64,000 nucleotides of DNA from Centrapalus pauciflorus (lineage: Eukaryota; Streptophyta; Magnoliopsida; Asterales; Asteraceae): positions 161,944-225,943 of the forward strand of contig JAANYP010000818.1 in assembly GCA_020465985.1 (NCBI GenBank), read 5' to 3'. The stretch's first letter is position 1. Every line of letters begins with the position of its first letter. Of this stretch, positions 23,375 to 32,466 are shown in pieces. The translations under genes were made by a program, and so were the position numbers. Under the pieces are notes generated by a model. It was not told where the DNA came from and did no database searches. It saw only the letters and a program-made list of their open reading frames with translations.

Positions 23375-25269
23375 TTAACTGGAAGGCGGATTCAACATGC
23401 CGATATGGGATACTAAAAACTGAAAACGAGGTTCGTCTAAAGCTTTAGTAAATATATCCGCAAGTTGGTATTCCGTGCCAACAAAATACAACTCAATGGT
23501 TCCCTTTTATACGTGATCTTTAATAAAATGATACCTGATATCTATGTGTTTTGTTCGAGAGTGCTGCACGGGATTGCAAGAGATGGCAATTGCACTTCGA
23601 GAATCACAGTAAATAGGGATATTGGTGAGTGAGAATCCATAATCGCGTAGTTGTGTTCTCATCCACAGCACTTGAGAGCAACAGCTTGCAGCTGCTACAT
23701 ACTCAGCCTCAGCTGTAGTTGTGGAAACACAATTCTGCTTTTTGGAAGACCAACTCACCGGTCTGTCTCCTAAAAACTGTATTCCTCCTGACGTGCTTTT
23801 TCTGTCAACTCTACAACCTGCAAAATCAGCATCTGAAAACGCGGTAAGATCGAAATCGGTTCCCTTTGGATACCATAGACCAAGTTCTGGTGTACCCTTA
23901 AGATAACGAAAAATGCGTTTTACCGCAGTTAGGTGTGATTCTTTTGGGTCGGCCTGAAATCTAGCACAAAGACATGTTGAAAACATTATATCCGGCCTAC
24001 TGGCAGTCAAGTATAGTAAGGATCCTATCATCCCTCTGTAAGTTGTATTATCGACACTTTTCCCGGAAGGATCGGTGTCTAACTTACAGTTGGAGGCCAT
24101 GGGAGTTGCGATACTGGTGCAAGACTCTAACTTATACTTCTTGAGAATGTCAAGAGTATATTTTGACTGGTTCACAAAAATCTCATCCTCAAGTTGTTTG
24201 ACTTGTAATCCAAGGAAAAAGTTCATTTCCCCCATCATACTCATCTCAAACCTGGACTCCACTAGGGCTGAAAAATCCTTACAAAAATTACTGTCCGTAG
24301 ATCCAAATATAATATCGTCGACATATATTTGTACTAGCATTATATGTGGGCCTTTCCTTTTAGTGAACAGAGTTGTGTCCACCACACCTTTATAGAAACC
24401 GGCAGAAATAAGGAAATTTGAAAGACTATCATACCATGCTCGAGGTGCTTGTTTTAAACCATAGAGGGCCTTATCTAGCACATAAACATGGTCGGGTTTA
24501 TGTGCATCAACAAAGCCTTGTGGTTGTTCAACATGCACCTCCTCGTTAAGTTCACCGTTTAGAAAGGCAGTCTTGACGTCCATTTGGTACACTTTGAAAT
24601 CTTTGTGTGCTGCGTACGCCAAGAAGATTCTGATTGCTTCGATCCGTGCAACTGGAGCGAAGGTCTCGTCATAATCTATCCCTTCTTGTTGTCGGTAGCC
24701 TTTGGCAACAAGTCTTGCTTTATTCCTTATCACAATGTCGTTCTCATCTCGTTTGTTCTTAAAAATCCACTTTGTTCCGATGACTGTACGGTCTTTTGGT
24801 TTGGGAACTAACCGCCATACTCTTAGCTGTTCAAACTGGTTGAGTTCCTCTTGCATTGCAACTATCCAATCTGGATCTGTCAGGGCTTCATCCACACGAG
24901 GGGGCTCTATCATACTCAGGAATGATGCGAAGAGGCATTCATTAGCAGATGCCCTACGAGTTTAGACTCCTGTTGATACATCACCAATGATTTGATCTGT
25001 TGGGTGACTTCGGGTCCATTTGATCTCGTGTGGAAGGGGTGCTCGGGTTGGAACCTCTGTGGTTAATGTGGGGATGGATGAGGATTCATGGTCAATGGTT
25101 TCAAATGATGGTACCACTGGTTCTGGTTCGATTCCCGAGTGTTCTGGTGAAGGAAGAATTGTTGGTATTATATGTAAGGGTATTATAGGAGTAGATTCAA
25201 CTGCGGATGTGTCGGTGGATGATGTAGATGGATGAGGGTATGTTGATGAAGATGGAGCGGAGAAACTTT
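23375..25269 (-). pseudogene. Pol of element B, 3' part: RT and RNase H
   Basis: After the C insertion the frame resumes with the Ser/Pro linker and RT. An open stretch 24913-23507 holds GTKWIFKNK, MDVKTAFLNGEL, LYGLKQAPRAWYD, IYVDDIIFGS (about 24300-24335) and RNase H with AFSDADFAG, TAEAEYVAAASC and SRTKHIDIRYHFI. Two stops are visible: a CAA-to-TAA type near 24962, and a stop in HV*KGTIEL near 23506 where A has Glu. The end (ADIFTKALDE...LNPPSS) stops at 23375. The RT core is intact and is the best-preserved pol segment of the A/B family. Confidence 0.95.
25265..25269. other. Target site duplication of element C, left (AACTT)
   Basis: AACTT precedes the TGTTGGG LTR start and recurs at 36010-36014 after the CCTGACA end of the right LTR. 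Confidence 0.93.
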
Positions 25270-25935
25270 GTTGGGAAATAGTTTAAGTATATTCAAGCTG
25301 TTAGTTAAACTTCTCAGACTGTTAGTAGTTTTTAAATGTAAATACAAAGTTCATGCTGCTAGTTGAAGAAACTCGAGCTGCTAGTGTAAAAGTTCAAGCT
25401 GCCAGAGCAAAACAACTCAAGCTGCTCAGCTCATGCTGTCAAGGGATTCAAGCTGCTCAACAGTTTCAGAAACAGAAAGTGCTGATTTTCAGGAAACGAT
25501 ATCTATGTGAAGATTCCAGCATATCTACTATCAGAGAAGTCATTATTCGTCAAGGAAACATATCAAGAAGAAATATAAATACATAGAATAGGTCTTTCTA
25601 TTATATAGGAGTTTTCTGCATATTTTGAGTCTGTAATTGCTTTGTTGATTAAGTTTTCATAAGCCTCTAAGGTTGTAAAACCCTAAGAACAGTCTGTGTT
25701 CTTCGTCTAATCAAACAGATTAGAGGTGATTGTAATCATTGAATTCAGCAATACAAACAGTCTTGATTACTTCTTGTGTGTTTATTCATTATTGATTCTG
25801 AAAGTTTTTGTTAAAATAATTAAGTGTTGTTCCGCAAACTTCTTGATTAAACTTTGATTCAAAGCAAGATTATTGATTTATACTCTGATAAATTCAAATC
25901 AGTTAGTCTTGGTAATTCATATTTAGATCCTGACA
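25270..25935 (+). repeat. 5' LTR of element C
   Basis: TGTTGGGAAATAG...GATCCTGACA. The first 200 bases carry about ten copies of a short motif of the type AAGCTGCTAG or GACTGTTAG. Further on are a plant poly(A)-signal-like region and GTAAAACCCTAAGAAC. The 3' copy lies at 35343-36009. Confidence 0.96.
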
Positions 25936-25937
25936 AG

Positions 25938-25950
25938 TGGTATCAGAGCC
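25938..25950 (+). promoter_or_regulatory. Primer binding site of element C (initiator tRNA-Met)
   Basis: tggtatcagagcc starts two bases after the LTR end, matching the 3' end of initiator tRNA-Met. Confidence 0.93.
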
Positions 25951-26051
25951 AGGTTTGTCAAACCAGATTGTTCAAATCAGGTTTTTCAAACCAGGTTACT
26001 CTTTGTTTTTCAAAGTCAAAAACTTTCTTTTAAAATTTTAATTGTTTTGCA

Positions 26052-28679
26052 ATGGAATTTGAAAACAGCAGCAGTGGATCTGGGCAAGGACTCAAAGTGC
26101 CTATGCTCAAGCCCACTGAGTTTGAGATGTGGAAACTCAGGATTCAACAGCATATTCAATTCATTGATTATGCCATATGGGAAGCTGTTGAATTTCCTCC
26201 TGTAGTTGATCCAGAACTTGATGAAGAGGGAAAACCAGTCAAAACTCCTCCAAAAACTGAACTTGAAAGGAAGGCTAGAATGAATGAAGTAAAAGCACTT
26301 ACACTGTTACAAATAGCCATTCCTAATGCTTATCAACATCAGTTCAAAAAGTTTTATACTGCTCATTCTCTTTGGAATGCCTTAGAGAAGAGGTTTGCTG
26401 GTAATGCCAGTACCAAGAGAAACCAAAAGGACCTCTTGAAACAGCAGTATGAAAACTTTTCTGGTGGCAAGAATGAAAACCTTACTCAAATTTTTGACAG
26501 GTTCAACAAACTGATAAGTGAACTGGAAAGTGCAAAGGTCAATCTGGATCAAGATGAAGTCAACAGAAAGTTTCTCAGATCTCTTGGAGAAGAATGGACA
26601 GTCTATGCTGCACAATGGAGAACAAAAGACACTCTTGATGAGATAGAATTGGATGATCTGTATAACAGTTTAAGAGTGTTTGAGACTGAGATTGATGCTA
26701 AAAAGAAATCCTTTTCTTATAATCACAATACTGCTCTTCTGTCTTCTGAAAAATCTAATAACTGTGATTCTTTTTCAGGTGGTGATGGCAATTCTGCTGA
26801 AACTCACTATGAGGCTTTTGTTGCCAATGATGGATTATTTGCTCTAAATGTTGAAGACTTGGAACAAATTCATCCAGATGATCTTGAAGAGATGGATCTA
26901 AAGTGGCAACATGCAATGCTGACTATGAGGGCCAAAAGATTTCTGAAAAGAACTGGAAGGACCAACTTTCAAGCCAAGACCGAAGGCAAACCATCTTTTG
27001 ATAAATCAAAAGTGGAATGCTATAAATGCCATAAGCTTGGTCACTTTGCCAGAGAATGTAGATCTCAAGGTCAACAGCCATCAAGGACTTCACAGCCCAT
27101 TCAAATATCATCATCAACAGCACTTGTCTCTCAAGAAGACAATGTGTTTGACTGGAGTGATCAGACAGAGGAAGAATTTCAAAATCAAGCTCTAATGGCA
27201 GAAACATCAAATGTCTCCTCCACTGAACTACCCTCTAAGGTAAATTCTAAACTCTGCTCTCAATCATGCAGAATTATGGTTAAAAAGTACAGAGATCATA
27301 ATGAGAGCATGTGCAAAACTCTAGCTAAGATGGAAGAAAGGAGATATGAATACATGCAAGCCATAGAAGATCTGGAAAAACAGATCAATGATTATAAGGA
27401 TAATGAGATTCAAATGGGGTATGATAGAACCTATCATGAGTGGGAGAAAAAGGAGCTAAATAAGAAAATAGAATCTCTGAATAAAAAGGTAGAAGAGACT
27501 GAACAAAAGGTGTTTGAGGCTAATAAGAAACTAGAATCTGTTAACATAGATCTAGGAAACTTCAAGTTAGCAAATCAAAAGCTGGAACACCTAATGGAAG
27601 TCCAATTTAAAGATAGAGTGAAATCTCAGGTCAATCCCAAAGAAGGAATAGGATACAGAGCTACTCCACCTCCATACAATAACAAGTACATTCATCCAAT
27701 GAGTGAGGTTGCTGATAGACTTGTCAATGAACCACTAGATAAGTCTATGACTATTGTCGATCCTATTTTTGATAACAGTCCTGAATTAAAGGAAGATAAG
27801 AGTCAAAATAGAGACTGTGACACAATGAGTGCACCCATAGAGGTCCAAGCCCTCAGTAAGAAAGGAAAAGACAAGATGAGTGTATGCAATGCTACTCCAC
27901 AAGTTTCTGTACATTCTAACTGTAACACTGCATCTTCATCAAAAGGAAATAAAAGAGGTAAAATCGCTTCTGTCTGCACATGCCAAAAGCATGGTGTTCA
28001 AAAGTTTCCTAAACAACAGCAGGTAAGAGGAAATCAGAGAAATAAGAACCAGAAATTGGCAGAAAAGTCTGGTTCTCCAATTCAAACTGTCAAAAGATGT
28101 TTTCACTGTGGAAGGAAGAATCACTTAGCCAAAGATTGTTTTTACAAACCAGCTGTTGCAAAACAGACTGTGTCTCACACAAAATCAAATCTTATTCAGG
28201 CAAAACACTCAAAAGTGAAACCTTCCACAGCAGTTCCAAAGAAAACAGTTGATCACAGGTTTTACAAAGTTGATAAAAAACAGTCCACACATCAAAAACA
28301 AGTTTTGGCAAAGCCTAAATCAAGTTTTAAACAAATATGGTGTGTCAAGGACAAATCTGATGCTCAAACTGCTAATGCAAAAGATCAGACTGTTAAGACA
28401 AAATCTGATGCTGTTAGTGCAAAAACTGAAACTGTTAGCACTACCAACACAGCTCAAACTGCTGAGCATCAATCTGGAGCTGCTAGTGAACCATCTGAGA
28501 CTGTTAGAAGAAAAGATGATCAAAATAGTTGGATACCTCATATAATCACCAAATACTCTCCAAAGACTCCATCAGTAGATCTCACTAAATATAAGAAGTC
28601 AAAAATAGTATTTAGTTATGTCAATGTACAAGGCCAACCCAAAACCAATTTGGTTTGGGTTTACTCCACTACTAACTAA
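26052..28679 (+). CDS. Gag polyprotein of element C (875 codons, intact frame)
   Basis: The ATG at 26052 opens an uninterrupted frame to TAA at 28677-28679. Residues 5-220 are a copia gag/capsid-like domain (MLKPTEFEMWKLRIQQHI, LWNALEKRFAGNAS, LLKQQYENFSGG, FLRSLGEEW, DDLYNSLRVFE). A first CCHC knuckle (CYKCHKLGHFAREC) is near residue 323. A Lys/Glu-rich coiled coil covers about 400-525, and a second CCHC (CFHCGRKNHLAKDC) lies near 683. The tail is Ser/Thr/Lys/Ala-rich. The long coiled-coil extension after the first knuckle is a Sirevirus-type feature; a second knuckle 360 residues downstream is unusual. It would form virus-like particles and package RNA in the cytoplasm. Pol lies in a different frame. 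Confidence 0.93.
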   Translation: MEFENSSSGSGQGLKVPMLKPTEFEMWKLRIQQHIQFIDYAIWEAVEFPPVVDPELDEEGKPVKTPPKTELERKARMNEVKALTLLQIAIPNAYQHQFKKFYTAHSLWNALEKRFAGNASTKRNQKDLLKQQYENFSGGKNENLTQIFDRFNKLISELESAKVNLDQDEVNRKFLRSLGEEWTVYAAQWRTKDTLDEIELDDLYNSLRVFETEIDAKKKSFSYNHNTALLSSEKSNNCDSFSGGDGNSAETHYEAFVANDGLFALNVEDLEQIHPDDLEEMDLKWQHAMLTMRAKRFLKRTGRTNFQAKTEGKPSFDKSKVECYKCHKLGHFARECRSQGQQPSRTSQPIQISSSTALVSQEDNVFDWSDQTEEEFQNQALMAETSNVSSTELPSKVNSKLCSQSCRIMVKKYRDHNESMCKTLAKMEERRYEYMQAIEDLEKQINDYKDNEIQMGYDRTYHEWEKKELNKKIESLNKKVEETEQKVFEANKKLESVNIDLGNFKLANQKLEHLMEVQFKDRVKSQVNPKEGIGYRATPPPYNNKYIHPMSEVADRLVNEPLDKSMTIVDPIFDNSPELKEDKSQNRDCDTMSAPIEVQALSKKGKDKMSVCNATPQVSVHSNCNTASSSKGNKRGKIASVCTCQKHGVQKFPKQQQVRGNQRNKNQKLAEKSGSPIQTVKRCFHCGRKNHLAKDCFYKPAVAKQTVSHTKSNLIQAKHSKVKPSTAVPKKTVDHRFYKVDKKQSTHQKQVLAKPKSSFKQIWCVKDKSDAQTANAKDQTVKTKSDAVSAKTETVSTTNTAQTAEHQSGAASEPSETVRRKDDQNSWIPHIITKYSPKTPSVDLTKYKKSKIVFSYVNVQGQPKTNLVWVYSTTN

Positions 28680-31600
28680 GCTGTTATTTGTGCAGGGCAA
28701 CCACAGGTCTCCTCATAGAACAAGATGGCATCTGGACAGTGGATGCTCTAGGCACATGACAGGCAACTCTGAATGCTTGTCAAATTTCAAAGGTTTTGAT
28801 GGAGGTTTTGTTGCATTTGGAGGCAACTCAAAAGGAGGTAAGGTTACAGGTAAAGGTACTGTTAATGCAGGCAACATGACATTCCATGATGTTTTGTATG
28901 TTGAACAGCTTAAGTACAATTTATTAAGTGTCTCTCAAATCTGTGACAAACAAAACATTGTTCTGTTCACAGATTCTGAGTGCATTGTTCTTTCAAAAGA
29001 TTTCAAAGTTCCTGAAAATCTTGTTTTACTAAGAACACCAAGAAAGGACAATGTTTACTGCCTGGACACAGATCTCTTATCTAAATCAAATACTTTAAGC
29101 TTTTTAATATCCAAAGCATCATCAAATGAGTCTGCTCTTTGGCATAGAAGGATGTGTCACATGAACTTCAAGTCCATGAATGCTTTAGTTAAAAAGAATC
29201 TGGTAAGAGGCTTACCACAAAAGGAGTTCATTTGTGATGATCATTGTGTAGCATGCCTTAAAGGTAAGCAACACAAAACTTCTCATAAGACCAAAGAAGT
29301 AAATTCAATCTCATCTGTCCTTCAGTTGCTACATATGGATCTATTTGGTCCAACATCTGTTTTGAGTTTGAATAAAGGGCATACTGTTTAGTCGTTGTTG
29401 ATGATTTCACCAGATTTACTTGGGTTTACTTTCTTAGGTCCAAAGATGAAACTGCTGAGCTAGTTAAGTCTTTTATCCTTAAGATAGAAAACCAATCAAA
29501 TTCCAATGTTAAGGTGATAAGATCAGACAATGGAACTGAATTTAAAAACCACATTCTAAACAGTTTCTGTGAGTCCAAAGGCATTGCTAGACAATATAGT
29601 GCACCAAGAACACCACAACAAAACGGTGTAGCTGAAAGAAAGAACAGAACATTAATTGAGGCTGCTAGAACAATGTTAGCTGATTCAAATCTGCCAATGA
29701 CTTTCTGGGCAGAAGCTGTTAATACAGCCTGTTATGTTCTAAATAGGGTTCAAGTTGTTCAATCAAAAGGGAAAACTCCCTATGAGTTATTCCATAACAG
29801 AAGTCCCCTAATTGCTTTCTTCAAGCCTTTTGGATGCCCATGTACTATTCTTCACACTAAAACTCACTTAGGAAAGTTTGAAAGTAAAGCTGAAGAAGGA
29901 TTCTTTGTAGGATACTCAACTCAAAGCAAAGCCTATAGAGTATACAACAGTGTGTCTAAAACAACTGAAGAAAGTGCCAATGTTGAATTTAATGAAAATA
30001 CTGCTAATATCAAAGGCACTGGTCCTGATTAGTTGTTTGATTTAGATTCACTAACACATTCTCTGAGCTTTGTTGAGTATACTGCAGAAGCTGATGCATA
30101 CAGGGTTGAAGCTGCTAACACAATTTCTCATGCTGTCAATACATCTTCTCAAACTGTTGGCACAAAATTTCAGACTGCTGCAGATTCAACAAGTTGGGAT
30201 GATTACACCACTCTACCACTTCTGTCATGTGATCCTCCAGGGGTCCTGAATGCCCAACATGATGCACATCCAGATACTGAACTGCCACTCCCAAGTCCTG
30301 AGAGAACAGCTCCAACACAGAAGGACACAGTCCCAGATTCAAGACAGGCTGTTCCTGAAGCTGATCCTTTTACTAGTTCTGATAGAGATGATACAAATCT
30401 TGGAACTTCTTTTCAAACAGAGAGAGAGCCCACACTAAGGGTTCACAAGTATCACCCTCTCAATCAAATACTGGGTGATCCAAGCACTCCTGTTCAAACA
30501 AGGAAAATTGTTCACAATGAGACTGCTGCTGCTGAACAAGCAGTCCCTGAATTCAGTCTAGCTACTTTTGAACATGCATGTTTCATGTCTCAACTAGAAC
30601 CCAAAAAGGCATCAGAAGCATTAAAAGATTCATCCTGGATTGAAGCTATGCAAGAAGAGCTTTTACAGTTCAAAATTCAGAATGTATGAACTCTGGTGGA
30701 TCTTCCTAAAGGTAAGAGAGCAATTGGTACAAGATGGGTGTTCAGAAACAAGAAGGATGAGAGAGGGATAGTCATCAAGAACAAAGAAAGACTAGTAGCA
30801 CAAGGGTACACTCAAGAAGAAGGCATTGATTATGATGATGTATTTGCTCCAGTAGCAAGAATTGAAGCCATCAGTCTATTTCTAGCCTATGCAAGCTTCA
30901 AAGGATTTAAAGTGTATCAAATGGATGTCAAGTCTGCTTTCCTGTGTGGGACAATTGAAGAGGAAGTATATGTGTGTCAACATCCTGGTTTGGAAGATTA
31001 CAAGTATCCAGACAGGGTGTACAAGCTAGACAAGGCTCTCTATGGTCTTCACCAAGCCCCCAGAGCATGGTATGACACTCTGTCATCATATCTTCTACAG
31101 AATGGATTCAAGAGAGGCACTTTGGACAAAACACTCTTCACTAAGTCTATCAAAGATGAGATTCTGCTTGTCCAAATCTATGTTGATGACATCATCTTTG
31201 GTTCAACCAATGATGGTTTGTGCAAAGAGTTTGAGGCCCTATTGCACAAAAAGTTTCAAATGAGTTCAATGGGGGAACTCACATTCTTTCTAGGGCTGCA
31301 GGTTAAACACAAGCCTACTGGTCTTTTCATAAGTCAATCAAAGTATGTGAAAGACATACTGGAAAAGTTTGGCTATCAAGACACAAAGATTGCAAGCACT
31401 CCAATGGATCCTCATAAACAGCTCCATACAGACAAAGATGGCATAGATGTGGACATTCATCTATACAGATCTCTTATAGGATCTCTCATGTATCTAACAT
31501 CTTCCAGACCTGATATTATGTTTGCTGTCTGTGTGTGTGCTAGGTTTCAATGCTCTCCAAAGGATTCTCACTTGGTTGTTGTTAAGAGAATCTTTAGATA

Positions 31601-32123
31601 TCTTAAAGGCCAACCACATTTAGGCCTATGGTATCCTAAAGACTCTCCTTTTGAACTAACTGCTTATTCTGACAGTGACTATGGTGGATGCAACATTGAC
31701 AGGAAATCCACAACTGGTGGATGTCAATACTTAGGAGCAAGACTGGTCTCCTGGCAATGCAAAAAGCAAACAACTGTCTCCACATCATCCACTGAAGCAG
31801 AATACGTAGCAGCTGCAAGCTGCTGCTCCCAGGTAATGTGGATTCAAAATCAACTAAGAGACTATGGTATGAATTTCTTATCCACTCCTATTTATATTGA
31901 CAATTCAAGTGCAATCAGCATTGTGCAAAACCCAGTGAAATTCCCAAAAACCAAGCATATAGAAATCAGATTTCACTTCATCAGAGACTGTAATGAAAAG
32001 AAGTTAATCCAAGTTACCAAAATACATACAGATGATCAGTTAGCTGATCTATTTACAAAACCTTTTGATGTGGGAAGGTTCACTTTCCTAGTATCAAATA
32101 TTGGTATGGTAAACATGGATTAA
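28618..32123 (+). pseudogene. Pol of element C: protease, integrase, RT, RNase H (lightly damaged)
   Basis: The pol frame is +1 relative to gag and overlaps it by 62 bases. A possible splice acceptor (ACTAACTAAG...TTTGTGCAG, AG at 28694-28695) lies inside the junction. Protease motif WHLDSGCSRHMTG is near 28725. The integrase has HRRMCH and CVAC, LHMDLFGP, then a frameshift near 29380-29393, then VVVDDFTRF, RSDNGTEF and GVAERKNRT. A linker carries TAG at 30030 and TGA (Trp in context) at 30687. The RT-RNase H block 30696-32123 is fully open, with MDVKSAFL, LYGLHQAPRAWYD, IYVDDIIFGS (31176-31205), SDSDYGG, STEAEYVAAASCC and KTKHIEIRFHFI. Three lesions make it non-functional as read. Confidence 0.95.
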
Positions 32124-32466
32124 TTGGTTTTCATTATTATCTACACAGTATGCTTATTTAAGGGGGAGACACTGTTTCATTGAAAAGTTGCAAAATTTTA
32201 AACTAACAGCATGAGAATTTTCTCATGCTGCTAGTTCATTTTCTCGGACTGCTAGTTATTTTCACTTGATCTGTCAAAGTGTGCAGGGTATTTGGGTAAT
32301 GTTTTCAAATGTGTGCGCGGGACCCAACCTTTTCGAAACCTTTAAAGGTCCCGATTTCGTTCAGTTGTAACTACCAGTTACAAATTCTTCTTCCACGGCC
32401 TCTTGCTTTCTCTCTGAACGAATCACACATTCTTTTTTCAAACCCTAAACCATCGTTTCTTCATCA
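32124..32466 (+). promoter_or_regulatory. Post-pol spacer of C: extra polypurine tract and ORF3 promoter-like leader
   Basis: An internal polypurine tract (ttaagggggagac, 32158-32170) lies soon after pol. Two motif copies (CATGCTGCTAG, GACTGCTAG) follow at 32220-32255. Then come a GC-rich stretch (GTGCGCGGGACCC), ACCTTTAAAGG (TATA-like, about 32338-32348), a pyrimidine-rich zone and AAACCCTAAACC, with the ORF3 ATG in a good context (TCATCAATGG). The layout resembles a small plant gene's 5' region and parallels the ORF3 upstream regions of A and B. Promoter activity is inferred. Confidence 0.55.
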
